Counted from the stretch's first letter, positions 32,140-43,475 are shown. The stretch is DNA of 64,000 bases from Ctena decussata (GCA_963989385.1 OZ022499.1:76384203-76448202), one strand, 5' to 3'. Made by a program: numbers and translations. The notes: generated from the sequence alone by a model not told the origin.

Positions 32140-34380
32140 GCGTCCGTCGTCCGTCCGTCGTACGTCGTCCGTCGTCCGTCCACACTTTCAAACAACTTCT
32201 CCTCTAAAACCGCTAGGCAAATTGCAACCAAATTTCATATGTAGCCTCCTGGGACCTTAGGAACGAAAAGTTGTTCAAACGGTCCTGGTCACATGACCAA
32301 CATGGCCGCCAAGCCCATATATGGTAAAAAGCTAAAAAAGTCTTCTTCTCCAGAACCAGTAGGCCGATGGCCTTGAAACTTAGTATGTAGCATCTGGTAC
32401 GCGAGTACTACCAAGATTGTTCAAATTATGACCTTGGGTTGACCTTGACCTTTTTGACGGTAAGGTCAAATTTGCTTTCTGGTGCTTTTATATGGGAAAA
32501 TGCTAGAACATAGGATTTCATGGAATCTATTGAAGATTTTGGCCTAAAAATTAGTGTGTATATTCATCTTAATAAGAACATGAAGATTTATGAGTACAAG
32601 AGGTCAAGGTCATTCTTTGACCTTTTGACCCTGAATTCTCATATTTTGACAATTTCAAACAATCTGCTCAAAAGCTACTGGGCCGATTGAAACCAAATTT
32701 CTAATAGAGCCTCCAGGGGTTGAGGGAATTTAAATTTGTTCAAACGGTCCTGGTCACATGACAAACATGGCCGCCGTGCCCATATATCGTAAAAAGCTTT
32801 AAAAATCTTCTTCTCAAGAACCAATTGACCGATGGCTTTGAAACTTAGTATGTAGCATTGGGTACTCAAGTACTATCAATATTGTTCAAATTATGACCTT
32901 TGGTTGACCTTGACCTTTTTTACGGCAAGGTCAAATATGGGAAAATGCCAGAACATAAGATTTCATGGAAAGTTTTGAAGATTCAGGCCTAAAAGTTGGT
33001 ATATGCATTCATCTTAATATGTACATGAAGATTAATGAATACAAGAGGTCAAGGTCATTCTTTGACCTTTGACCCTGAACTCTCGTATTTTGACAATTTC
33101 AAACAATCTCCTCAAAAGCCACTGAGCCAATCGTAACCAGATATCATAAATAGCCTCCAGGGGTTGAGGGAATAAAAATTTGTTCAAATAGGCCAGGTCA
33201 CATGACCAACATGGCTGCCAGACCCAAATATGGTAAAGATCTTTACAAATCTTCTTCTCCAGAACCAATTGACCGAAAGCCTTGAAACTTTGTATGTAGC
33301 ATTGGATACTCGAGTACTTTCAAGATTGTTCAAATGGTGACCTTGAGTTGACCTCGACCATTTTGTGGCAAGATCAAATATGGGAAATGCTAGAACATAA
33401 AATTTCATGGAAAGTTTTGATGATTAAGGCCTAAAAATTGGTATCTACATTCATCTTAGTGTGTGCATGAAGATTTATGAGTACAAGAGATCAAGGTCAT
33501 TCTTTGACCTTTGACCCTGAACTCTCATATTTTGACAGTTTCAAACTTCTTTTCAAAAGCCACTGGGCCAGTTGTAACCAGATTTCATATAGAGCCTCCA
33601 GGGGCTGAGGGAACGGAATTATTTCATCTGGTCTATGCTTTTATATGGGACAATATTAGAAAGAGTTCATGAAATTATAGAAGATTTTGGCATAAAAATG
33701 GGTATATAATACTATATATAGTCATCTAAATGAGTGAATGATGATTTCTGTGTCCAAGAAGCCAAGGTTATTCTTTGCCTCTCATATTTTGATTGTAACA
33801 AACCCTTTCTAGAAAGCCACTGGGTCAGTTGTAGCCATATCAGTTACAGAGCTGCCAGGGTTTAGGGAAACTAAAATTAGGTCAAACGGTCGAGGTCACA
33901 TTATCAACATGGCTGCCATACCCATATATGGCAAAAACCTATAAAAATCTTCTCCAGAACCAACAGACCTGTGGCCTAGAAACTTTGTATGTAGCATTTG
34001 GTAGTCATGTACTACCAAGATTCTTCAGATAATGACCTTGGGTTCATCTTGACCTTTCTGTACAGCAGGGTCAAATTTGCTTTATGTTAATTTTTATATG
34101 CCAAAAATGCTAGAACATAGAGTTCATGGAAATTATAGATGATAAAAAATAGTACATATAGTCATATAAATTTCTTTGACTAGAAGTCAAGTGCATTCTT
34201 TTGCTTTTGACCAAGGTCATTCATATTTCAATATTTCCCAGCATAGCTTCACCAGCTACGTGGCCAATTTAACCAAATTTCATAGATAGCTGCCTGGGGC
34301 TGAGGGAACAAAAGTTTATTCAAAGATTCCAGGTTACATGATCAACATGCTCATGCTGTGCCCATCTATAGTAACTAGCA
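32140..34380. repeat. Helentron 5' core repeats (~443-bp units)
   Basis: Units carry GAGGTCAAGGTCATTCTTTGACC at about 32600, 33045 and (mutated) 33487, with a fourth decayed unit near 33760-34200. CATGACCAACATGGCC and GAAACTTNGTATGTAGCAT recur at the same period. The short element at 27716 has the same units, so the minisatellite belongs to the Helentron 5' region and was not acquired by the short copy. Confidence 0.85.
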
Positions 34381-35870
34381 GCTAATTCGAAGTGAAATAC
34401 AGTTACAGCTATTCCAGCCTCAGTGTTGGGGTTGTAAATTTCTTTTGAATGTTCTGGTTAGCATTGTTTTGTGACAATGCACAGAGACAGAAAGAACATT
34501 CAGCTGAATTCTCGTATTTTTATGAAACTTGGTATTTGCAAATTAATACCAAATAACTTGCTGAAATTTGTTAGTTAACAGAACTTCCTGATACTGTAAA
34601 ATTTCTTTATTTTAACATGCTCTTTATTTCAAAGTTTTCTTCTAGAATTGTTGGCCAGTTCATACAACTCAAAAACTCATTGTGCTATGATTATGGTTCT
34701 TGATTACTGTGCTCCCACCCATTGCCCTCTATGTGAAATTTGATTCTGTGCCCTTCAATACTTTCAGAGATTCCATGATCTGAAGTCAAGAGTGCTAATC
34801 GCTGGATGGCAAAACCCACATCAAGCTAAAACATCATTGGCAGAAGATGAATTCAAGACTACTTCTTGTTCAAGCCCTTTGCTAGCATATTGGAAAGCGT
34901 ACCCAAAGAGTTATCCATATAACAGTATCCTTGTATGGCTGCCTTTGCCAGCAGTCATTATTGCAGATTGGAAATTTTAAACATTTGAAATTTTATTGCT
35001 TCTACCACAATTTATATCTGTACAAGGATACTGTTATAATGTGTTGGGGTAATTGCAGGCGTGTACCAGGTATTGAAGTGCCACTGGTGTAAAAATTATA
35101 CATGATTCTGACATTATTTCAAACAATTTCTCTTTATTACATCAGCAGCAACTGATATTAATGTTGAAAACAGTTATAATTAGTGTTGCTGAATAATAGA
35201 GATGATATTTCTACCAGTGCAGTCTATGGGCCTCCTCCTGGAATGTAATTGTCTGGCTGATCATGCAGAATACTTTTTTTCTATTTACTTTGTTTTAACT
35301 GTAAGAGCCTACAATATATGTGATAATAATTCTTATCTTTACAGTAAAGTCATAATGCTCTTGACACTGCTATTGATGCAGTTGATATTTTTGCATGAAC
35401 AATATATGATGACAAGTGTACTCACTTTTTCTGTAAATACTTTATATCGCTCTTATGCACCAAAGCTGTCATTAAATACCAACATACAAATCGTTAAATA
35501 CATTTTTTATTAATCTTGAAAAACACAGCATGAATAGTTTCATAGAGTTTGATAATTCTTTTGAGTAAATTCAATTTTAATAAGAGCTGCACTTTTCAAC
35601 AAATTAGAATTAAACAAGTGAGATAGATTCTGACACTCAAGAACTTTGAAATGAAATAGATTGTACAGTTTGATAATATCCATTTCTTTTATAGGTATCA
35701 ACTCAAGCTTTATATGAACTGTTCTTTTTCAACAAACTTCTGCAAAAGTTAGTGATATTATTGAGTTGTGTTATATTCTGAGACAGGACGTTTTATGTGA
35801 TATCTTTTCTGGATATAAACAGACTTACAGTAGTGAACTGTTGTTTCTGCAGAAGAGAACATTATACAGG
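34381..35870. other. AT-rich leader between core repeats and ORF
   Basis: No supported gene; two short open frames (62 and 103 codons) have no domain. An 18-bp perfect inverted repeat lies at 34918-34935 / 35021-35038 (TATAACAGTATCCTTGTA and its complement). Promoter and 5' UTR functions are probably here, but no TATA or initiator can be assigned with confidence. Confidence 0.5.
35837..35852 (+). promoter_or_regulatory. Possible 3' splice site ahead of the Helentron start
   Basis: GAACTGTTGTTTCTGCAG is a pyrimidine-rich stretch ending CAG at about 35852, 18 bases before the ATG at 35871. If used, the first ~30 codons of the long open frame are intronic and the ORF is preceded by a spliced leader. 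A donor-like GATGGTAAGG sits in the conserved 5' terminus near 32120. This is inference only. Confidence 0.3.
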
Positions 35871-38800
35871 ATGCCTCGAAGAAAGAACTGGAGACGATCT
35901 GCAGCCAGAAGGTCGGTTTTGGAAAGAAGCTGCAACTACCAGTCTGGGTTGACTCCTGAGTCGACTCCTAAATTCGGGTTGACTCCTGAGTCGACTCCTA
36001 AATTCGGGTTGACTCCTGAGTCGACTCCTAAATTTGGGTTGGCTCCTGAGTCGACTCCTAAATTCATGCAGACTTCAGAGTCTGTCATGACCAAGGGCCT
36101 CATTGAGGCAAGACCTGTCAGCGAGCAGGCACATCAAAGGAATGATCATTGTCAATTGACCAAAGATTATGAAACAAGTTCTCTAGAGAAACATTGTCAA
36201 ATAGAGTCACAAAATGCAGATCATAATATGTCCCTGTACAAATCTGGTACCAGTGCTTTCAGACCATTTCATTCACAGTCATTTATCTGTGGCTCATTTC
36301 ATCAAGGAAGTAACAGATTCAGTGTAGAATCTCGGGGAAGCCAGTGTGTGTCAAATGCTCTTTGTGCCCTTATTCATGCTCAGTTTTCAAATAGTTGCTC
36401 AAGTACTGAGGTAGATCAAATACTTATTGAAGGAGATATTCTATACAAAAAAATCTTATCCTCATTGAAAGCTAAACAGAAATACACCAGCAGATTGTTA
36501 ACTTTTGATGAAATTCCAGAAAATGTAAATGTCTTCAAAAGAGATATACATATCATGAAGTCAGATGTTGTTTCTGGCATTGCAATACAGCAATTTGGTA
36601 GCACGACTTCTCCAACTCTTCACGAGTCAATGTACAGAGCATTTCAAACCTCTTCATATGTCCTGGTCATGATTGGTGCAATATGTTCTGCAGTATACAA
36701 AAAAGATGGCATGTACAATTTTTTTGATTCACATTCTCATGCTCAGAATGGTCTTTCATCATGCAATGGATTTTCAGTTTTGATAAGATTCTGTTCTTTA
36801 GATGAATTGATTACTTACATGTATGCATTATATGATAGCATGCAAATAAACATGACAACACAGTATGATTTGCTGCCAGTTGCCCTGACATTTACAGAAA
36901 ATTTTCCTGTCGGCACAGATCAGAACTTCTCACCTGAAATAGAAAGGGGAGGTAAACTTGAACATAGGGTTACTGATCATTCAGAATGTCTTCTTGAAAA
37001 TTATTTTGAGGATCAAAATATCAGACAGCAGAAAAAAGCACAAGGTATTGCTGTTGAAATGAGTGTGCAGAAGAAAACCTTTGATAACAAACTGAAGAAA
37101 AGGCGCACCGCGTACTATGCTGCATTTAAAAGAAAACAAAGAACTAGGTTAGCTTTTAAAGCAAAAGAAAAAATAAATCAGCTTGCATCAAAGCAGTCTG
37201 CTAGAAAGAAGCCAGGTGTTTTAGCACAGGAATGTGCTCAGAAGCAGTCTGCCAGACAAAACCCAGCTTTTAAAGACAAGGAAAGAGTAAATCAGCTTGC
37301 ATCAAAGAAGTCTGCTAGAAAGAAGCCAGATGTATTAGCACATGAATGTGCTCAGAAGCAGTCTGCCAGACGAAACCCAGCTTTTAAAGAAAAGGAAAGA
37401 GTAAATCAGCTTGCACCTAAGCAGTCTGCTAGAAAAACCCCAGGTGTTTTAGCACATGAACGTGCCCAGAAGCAGTCTGCCAGACAAAACCCAGCTTTTA
37501 AAGAAAAGGAAAGAGTAAATCAGCTTGCATCAAAGAAGTCTGCTAGAAAGAAGCCAGATGTATTAGCACATGAATGTGCCCAGAAGCAGTCTGCCAGACA
37601 AAACCCTGCTTTTAAAGAAAAGGAAAGAGTTAATCAGCTTGCATCAAAGCAGTCTGCTAGAAAGCAGCCAGCTTTTAAAGAAAAGGAAAGAGTAAGTCAG
37701 CTTGCATCAAAGCAGACTGCTAGAAAGCAGCCAAAAGTATTAGCACAGGAATGTGCTCAGAAGCAATTTGCCAGACAAGACCCAGGTTTTCAAGAAAAAG
37801 AGAAGATATATCAACTAGCTAGTAAGCGGAAGCAAAGGCAAAACCCTTTCTTCTTGGAATGTGAGAGGATTGCTAAAGGGCAGCGTAGGCAAGAGAAAAG
37901 AAAATTGGAAGGTACACTTGAGCTGAACAGGGCAAAAAGGCATAAAATTGCTGAAGAAATACCACATGAAATTGAGCCATGTGAAGTATATGATAGAAAA
38001 GCACATGAAAGTGTAGCAGAATGTCTTAAACAGTTTCATGAAAATATTTCAGTAGGCCCTCTGTTCGTATGTACTTGTTGTCACCAAACATGGTTTAGAA
38101 AAAGTGTATCAGTGCTGAAAAACACTAACATTATGACATACAGTTTGAAGTATTGCACAAAGTTTAAATCAGTCAATAATGAAGAGTGGATATGTCACAC
38201 TTGTTTGTCAGCATTAAAAGATGGTAAAATTCCCAAACTGTCAGTTGCGAATGGAATGAAATGGCCAAACAAACCTCCAGAGTTAGATTTGCATCAGCTT
38301 GAAGAAAGATTAATAGCACTGCGTATTCCATTCATGCAAATTAGAGAACTGCCACGTGGTGGGCAGTATTCACTGAAAGGAAATGTAATAAATGTACCCG
38401 TTGATATTCAGCCCACTGTGAACTCTCTTCCAAGACCTATGGATGAAAATTTTACAATTGCCATCCAGTTGAAGAAAAAATTGTCATATAAGAAAATAGA
38501 CTTCAAAGAAAATGTAAGACCATTGAGGGTTCTGACAGCATTACACTGGCTTTTAACAAATAGTGACATGTATAAAAATTCAGGCATTACAGCTGACAAC
38601 AACTGGTTTCAAGCAGTAACTGAAAGTGCAGAGGATACTGTAAGAGAGTTTCTAGAAGTGTCAGTACAAAATACAAATCTTGATAGCCACTTCAATACTC
38701 CTTTGCAGGATGAAGATAAAACAGTTCCTTCAGTACCTAAAGGTAAAGAAAATGGTGATGGATATGAATCAGATGGATTCAGTGAGGTGGATAGTAATGA

Positions 38801-41800
38801 GCGTGTCGGAAACATTGATACTTTAGTGGATGATGCTAATATTGAAAATAAGTTTGATCAAGTGTTGACCTTTGCTCCTGGAGAAGGACGACATCCCCTT
38901 AGTTTGTATCAAGATACAGATGCAGAGTATTTGTGTTTTCCAACTATATTTTGTGGGCAGAGGCGTCCTGATAAAAGTGAGAGAACAACTCTAGTTCATT
39001 ATAGTGACATTGTTAAATGGGAGCTACGAAGCATTGATAGAAGAGCTGCTCAGTCTGTTCCAAACATTTTCTTCAAGCATAAAAAGTTACAAATGAAACA
39101 AATAAGTGACAAAGTTAATTTAGCTGTAAGAAGATGTAAAAATAAAGGCAAGAAAATTACAGCAGCTGAGGCAAGAGATCCAGCATATTTGGAGAAGCTT
39201 GTGAAACTTGATGAAGGTTATTGTATATTTCGTCAGCTTAGAAATTCTCCAGCTTATCTAGAAAAAAGGAAGAAAGACATATTTGCAATGATCAGGCAAC
39301 TGTCTTTACCAACTTGGTTTGTATCTTTGTCAGCAGCTGATACTAGATGGAATGATCTTTTAAAGATGTTAGCAAAACTGAATGATGCCATTGAATATTC
39401 AGACAAGGATGTAGAGGCTTTAACTTGGCAAGAGAAAACAAGACTTGTTCAGAAAGACCCAGTAACTTGTTCCAGATATTTTGATCACAGAGTTCAAGAA
39501 TTCTTAAACACTGTCCTTAAAAGTGAGATTGAACCTATTGGGAAAGTGATAGATTTCTTCTATAGAGTGGAATTTCAGCAACGTGGGTCTCCTCATATCC
39601 ACATGCTTATTTGGATTGAAAATGCTCCTAAGTTGGAAAAAAACACAGACGAAGAAATAATTCAGTTTGTTGATACTTACCTTACATGCAGTACTGATGA
39701 TGAAGAAATTAGGAAGCTTGTTGAACTTCAGTCACATAAGCATTCAAAGTCCTGCAGAAAGAAAGGAAAGGCAATATGTAGGTTTGGATTTCCTTTGCCT
39801 CCTCTTCCAAGTACAATGTTATTGCATCCTCTTGATGAAGATATAGAGAAATACAAGAAGAAACACTCAGAACTTCAAAAATCAATGAATGAGTACAAAG
39901 ATGTCTCTGAAATTGCATTTGATGATTTTTTGGAGCAAGTTGCCAAGATGGATCTTGAAAACTACATCAAGTGCATAAGAAGTTCTCTCAGTGCTCCCAA
40001 AATTTTTCTCAAACGGAATCCAAATGAGATGAGAATTAATTTGTTTAACAGAACGATTCTTCTTGGATGGAAAGCAAATCTTGATATTCAGATGGTTCTT
40101 GAACCATATGGTTGTGCAGCATATGTTGTTGGATATATAAGCAAATCTCAAAGAGGCATGAGTGCACAGCTTGATGCAGCAGCAAGAGAATCTCGCAAAG
40201 GAAATTTTGATATAAAGAAACAAGTAAGACATATTGGAAATGTGTTTTCAAATTGTGTTGAAGTGAGTGCACAAGAAGCAGTATATCTTGCTTTGCAGAT
40301 TCCTTTAACAAAAGCTACAAGGGACGTTGTTTTCATCAATACCTCTATCCCAGAAGAAAGAATATTTTTACTGAAATCTAAATCTGTGCTTGATGAACTT
40401 CCTGCTGAATCTACAGACATAGAAGCAGACAATATAATTCAGAGGTATGCAAAACGACCTAGACAACTTCAGAAATTCTGTTTGGCAGATTATGTCTCTA
40501 AGGTTGATGTTGTTTATCCGAAAGAGAATAGGTTACCTGAAAAGACTGCAGATACAAATGAGGATGATGGTAATTCATGTAAATCTAGTGATGAAAATGA
40601 TGAAGATGATAATGATGAGAATATTGAATCTGAAATTCATGGATCAGACTTGTTATATGTAGCAAAGAATGGAACAAAGTATAAACATAGGAGAAATCCT
40701 AGAATAATACGTTATGTGAGGTATGATATAAAGAAAGACCCAGAAAATTACTACAGAGAACGACTTATGCTGTTTATGCCCTGGAGAAATGAAGCGACAG
40801 ATTTGTTAGGTTCGTTTGAAACATATGAAGCTCATTACAATGTCTTGAAAGACACTCTTGAATCTAAACGCAGCCAGTACGAACATCATATTGAAGAACT
40901 TGAGCTTGCAAGGCAAATGGCAGAAGAGGAAGATGCTTATGATGAGATAGCACCTAACACAGAGCATGAAAACAGAGAAGCAGTAGAAGAAGGTGAAAAA
41001 GAAGCTGAAAACTTTGTATATTTTAATCCAGATAGAGTAGTAGAACATCGACAGTATGATATTGGTATAGAGATACAGTCTGCTTGTTCAGTGCCATCTG
41101 TAGAAATAAATGGAGTCATGTTACCAGATGAACAGTACTTAAATTTGCTCAGGAGTTTAAATTTGAGACAAAGAGAATTTTTCAATCATGTTCTGTATTG
41201 GATAAAATGTAAAGAAGAACCACTTTACGCATTTTTGTCAGGTGGAGCTGGTGTTGGCAAATCCGTGCTAATTAAAGCACTGTATCAAAGTCTGTATAGA
41301 TTTCTAAATTTGAGGGAAGGAGAAAATCCTGATGATATTAGAGTTCTGCTGTGTGCCTACACTGGCAAAGCTGCATATAATATCAATGGTGTCACTATTG
41401 CTTCAGCTTTCTTAAAGAAGTTCAAACAAGGTAGCAACCTTTTGTCAGCTGATGAACTAAACACATTCAGAGTAAAATACAGACATTTAAAAGTTATTAT
41501 TATAGATGAAATCTCTATGGTAGGAACAAACACACTAACCTTTTTAGATACTCGTTTGCAACAGCTTACTGGAACAAAAGTTAGTTTTGGCGGTTTAAGC
41601 ATCATTGCTGTGGGAGATTTGTACCAGCTGATGCCAGTGTGTGACAAGTGGATTTTCAGTGATCCCTCAAAGGGTGCTTCAGCTCTATCTTATAATTTAT
41701 GGAAGGATTATTTCAGGTTGTATGAGCTGGTTGATATCATGAGACAAAAAGATGATGTTGACTTTGCTCAAATGCTGAATCGGCTTCGACAGAATGAGCT

Positions 41801-43298
41801 GACAGAAGATGACAAAAATGAATTAAAGAAACATAGTATCAGTCCCCATATGACAAATTATCCAAAAGAGGCTCCTCATTTATTCACTGAAAACAAGTTT
41901 GTAGATAGACACAATGAGGATTATTTGAATAGATTATCACAAGAAAAAGTTGTTATCCCATGTCATGATACAGTTGTTTCTGCAAATATTTCTATTAATA
42001 AATGCAGAAAACTCATTGAAGCACTTCCGGATGATTCAAACAAAACTGCTAATTTACTAAAGCTGTTGACAGTAGCAGTTGGAATGATTTATGATATAAC
42101 AGTCAATGTCAATGTAGAGGATGGTTTGACAAATGGGTCAACATGTGTTGTCAAGTTCATTGAGTACAAAATGGAAGGCACAGGTCGTCCCAGTATTATA
42201 TGGGTTTTGTTTCAAGATTCTCAAATTGGCCAGTCAACTCGTGAGAAATTTTCTAATAGGGGTCTATACAGCACAAACATAGATAAAGCGTGGACTCCAA
42301 TATTTGATATAGAACGAACATTTATATACAACTTCAAAACATACCAAAGAATTCAATTTCCTTTGAAACCATCAGCAGGTAAAACTATCCATAAAGCTCA
42401 GGGGTCTACAGTTGATGAAATTGTAGTAGACTTGTCTCAGACAAGAGTCAGGAAACAACCACATATTCATTATGTTGCTCTTAGTAGAGTAAGAAAATTA
42501 GAAAATTTATATATTTTGAATTTGAATGAAGCAGCCATGGCTGTGGATGAACAAGTGAAAATTGAGATGCAGCGGTTAAAAATAGAGGCACTTCTTGAAC
42601 TTTGCTATGTTCCTTTATATAAAGTTGATTCACAGAAGGTCAAAATTGCATTTAATAATGCAAGGTCCTTACATAAGCACTTTAAGGATATTCAATTCGA
42701 GCCAAATGTTTTGTCAGCAGATGTGATAGGGTTTGCTGAATCCAGACTGTGTGCAAGAGATGATAGTAATCATTTTGTTCTGAAGAATTTCAAACTGTTG
42801 AGAATGGATGAAACAGGACATGATTCTGGGAACAGGCCATACCATGGGCTTGCTTTGTACATTAAGGATTATTTTGAAATTCAGAGAATAGAAAAATTCC
42901 ACTCTGACATATGTGAATTTATGTTTGCTACCATGTACAGCAATGTAAAGGGCTGTTTCCAAGTTGTATACTTCTACAACTTCCCTAAAAGTGTGCAAAC
43001 CAATTTAAGAAATGTTATTCAGCATCATCTTATTCCATTGGTTGATATGCAAACCAGATTAGTGGTAATTGGTGATTTTAACATACATGCAAATGACAAC
43101 ACTTCAAACTTTGTAGATTTCATGATGAAACAATTCAGATGTGAGCAACACATCAATCAGTCAACCACTGATTCTGGATCAGTGATAGATCTAATTTTTA
43201 CGAACTGTCCAGCATCTAGTGGTGTTATTGAGGCTTATTGGAGTGACCACAGACTTGTTTATTGTGCACTAGATGCTTATTATGCACTAGATGCATAG
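35871..43298 (+). CDS. Helentron Rep-helicase-endonuclease polyprotein with protease domain
   Basis: Residues are numbered from the in-frame ATG at 35766; I prefer M36 (35871), which has A at -3 and follows a splice-acceptor-like tract, giving 2475 aa. Order: four 10-aa repeats GLTPESTPKF; a papain-like protease domain with GSQC (Cys194) and DSH (Asp321, His323); 38-aa basic repeats (about 465-690); a CxxC..CxxC zinc domain (Cys769/772, 810/813); HUH nuclease (His1277, His1279) with paired Tyr1453/Tyr1457; an acidic linker near 1600; a PIF1-type helicase with GGAGVGKS 1826-1833, DE 1914-1915, GDLYQL 1950-1955, HKAQGST 2209-2215 and ALSRVR 2238-2243; and an AP-endonuclease-like domain with Glu2325, GDFN 2436-2439 and SDH 2493-2495. 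All visible catalytic motifs are present and no stop interrupts 7.4 kb. It would mediate single-strand cleavage, unwinding and T|T insertion of its own and related elements. Confidence 0.92.
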   Translation: MPRRKNWRRSAARRSVLERSCNYQSGLTPESTPKFGLTPESTPKFGLTPESTPKFGLAPESTPKFMQTSESVMTKGLIEARPVSEQAHQRNDHCQLTKDYETSSLEKHCQIESQNADHNMSLYKSGTSAFRPFHSQSFICGSFHQGSNRFSVESRGSQCVSNALCALIHAQFSNSCSSTEVDQILIEGDILYKKILSSLKAKQKYTSRLLTFDEIPENVNVFKRDIHIMKSDVVSGIAIQQFGSTTSPTLHESMYRAFQTSSYVLVMIGAICSAVYKKDGMYNFFDSHSHAQNGLSSCNGFSVLIRFCSLDELITYMYALYDSMQINMTTQYDLLPVALTFTENFPVGTDQNFSPEIERGGKLEHRVTDHSECLLENYFEDQNIRQQKKAQGIAVEMSVQKKTFDNKLKKRRTAYYAAFKRKQRTRLAFKAKEKINQLASKQSARKKPGVLAQECAQKQSARQNPAFKDKERVNQLASKKSARKKPDVLAHECAQKQSARRNPAFKEKERVNQLAPKQSARKTPGVLAHERAQKQSARQNPAFKEKERVNQLASKKSARKKPDVLAHECAQKQSARQNPAFKEKERVNQLASKQSARKQPAFKEKERVSQLASKQTARKQPKVLAQECAQKQFARQDPGFQEKEKIYQLASKRKQRQNPFFLECERIAKGQRRQEKRKLEGTLELNRAKRHKIAEEIPHEIEPCEVYDRKAHESVAECLKQFHENISVGPLFVCTCCHQTWFRKSVSVLKNTNIMTYSLKYCTKFKSVNNEEWICHTCLSALKDGKIPKLSVANGMKWPNKPPELDLHQLEERLIALRIPFMQIRELPRGGQYSLKGNVINVPVDIQPTVNSLPRPMDENFTIAIQLKKKLSYKKIDFKENVRPLRVLTALHWLLTNSDMYKNSGITADNNWFQAVTESAEDTVREFLEVSVQNTNLDSHFNTPLQDEDKTVPSVPKGKENGDGYESDGFSEVDSNERVGNIDTLVDDANIENKFDQVLTFAPGEGRHPLSLYQDTDAEYLCFPTIFCGQRRPDKSERTTLVHYSDIVKWELRSIDRRAAQSVPNIFFKHKKLQMKQISDKVNLAVRRCKNKGKKITAAEARDPAYLEKLVKLDEGYCIFRQLRNSPAYLEKRKKDIFAMIRQLSLPTWFVSLSAADTRWNDLLKMLAKLNDAIEYSDKDVEALTWQEKTRLVQKDPVTCSRYFDHRVQEFLNTVLKSEIEPIGKVIDFFYRVEFQQRGSPHIHMLIWIENAPKLEKNTDEEIIQFVDTYLTCSTDDEEIRKLVELQSHKHSKSCRKKGKAICRFGFPLPPLPSTMLLHPLDEDIEKYKKKHSELQKSMNEYKDVSEIAFDDFLEQVAKMDLENYIKCIRSSLSAPKIFLKRNPNEMRINLFNRTILLGWKANLDIQMVLEPYGCAAYVVGYISKSQRGMSAQLDAAARESRKGNFDIKKQVRHIGNVFSNCVEVSAQEAVYLALQIPLTKATRDVVFINTSIPEERIFLLKSKSVLDELPAESTDIEADNIIQRYAKRPRQLQKFCLADYVSKVDVVYPKENRLPEKTADTNEDDGNSCKSSDENDEDDNDENIESEIHGSDLLYVAKNGTKYKHRRNPRIIRYVRYDIKKDPENYYRERLMLFMPWRNEATDLLGSFETYEAHYNVLKDTLESKRSQYEHHIEELELARQMAEEEDAYDEIAPNTEHENREAVEEGEKEAENFVYFNPDRVVEHRQYDIGIEIQSACSVPSVEINGVMLPDEQYLNLLRSLNLRQREFFNHVLYWIKCKEEPLYAFLSGGAGVGKSVLIKALYQSLYRFLNLREGENPDDIRVLLCAYTGKAAYNINGVTIASAFLKKFKQGSNLLSADELNTFRVKYRHLKVIIIDEISMVGTNTLTFLDTRLQQLTGTKVSFGGLSIIAVGDLYQLMPVCDKWIFSDPSKGASALSYNLWKDYFRLYELVDIMRQKDDVDFAQMLNRLRQNELTEDDKNELKKHSISPHMTNYPKEAPHLFTENKFVDRHNEDYLNRLSQEKVVIPCHDTVVSANISINKCRKLIEALPDDSNKTANLLKLLTVAVGMIYDITVNVNVEDGLTNGSTCVVKFIEYKMEGTGRPSIIWVLFQDSQIGQSTREKFSNRGLYSTNIDKAWTPIFDIERTFIYNFKTYQRIQFPLKPSAGKTIHKAQGSTVDEIVVDLSQTRVRKQPHIHYVALSRVRKLENLYILNLNEAAMAVDEQVKIEMQRLKIEALLELCYVPLYKVDSQKVKIAFNNARSLHKHFKDIQFEPNVLSADVIGFAESRLCARDDSNHFVLKNFKLLRMDETGHDSGNRPYHGLALYIKDYFEIQRIEKFHSDICEFMFATMYSNVKGCFQVVYFYNFPKSVQTNLRNVIQHHLIPLVDMQTRLVVIGDFNIHANDNTSNFVDFMMKQFRCEQHINQSTTDSGSVIDLIFTNCPASSGVIEAYWSDHRLVYCALDAYYALDA
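35946..36065 (+). repeat. Four 30-bp in-frame tandem repeats
   Basis: Each unit encodes GLTPESTPKF (the fourth has A for T). The near-identical units indicate recent expansion at the protein N-terminus. Confidence 0.95.
37160..37860 (+). repeat. 114-bp in-frame tandem repeats (38-aa units)
   Basis: GAAAGAGTAA starts units at 37281, 37395, 37509 and 37623, with a diverged first unit before and shortened ones after. The peptide units are Lys/Arg/Gln-rich (KEKERVNQLASKQSARK...), probably a flexible basic linker that binds nucleic acid. Confidence 0.92.
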
Positions 43299-43475
43299 AT
43301 AAAACAAATATTATGCATGTGAAAGAACACATAGAATGCACCCACAAGGTAATTAGCAATACCAGCCTGCAGTCAGAGGTTGGTATTGCTGGTGGTTATA
43401 ATAAGGATGGGTGGCCACCAAACCAATTTTTTTTATTTGTTATTGTATGCTCTGTACTGGACATATTCACTGGTT

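Noticed and set aside
34792..35513. Additional Helentron genes upstream of the main ORF
   Set aside because: Open frames of 62 and 103 codons have no recognisable motif and lie in AT-rich leader where chance frames are expected.
36250..36870. Herpesvirus integration or an endogenous viral gene
   Set aside because: The tegument-like protease is part of one continuous Helentron ORF with Rep, helicase and endonuclease; no other viral gene is present.
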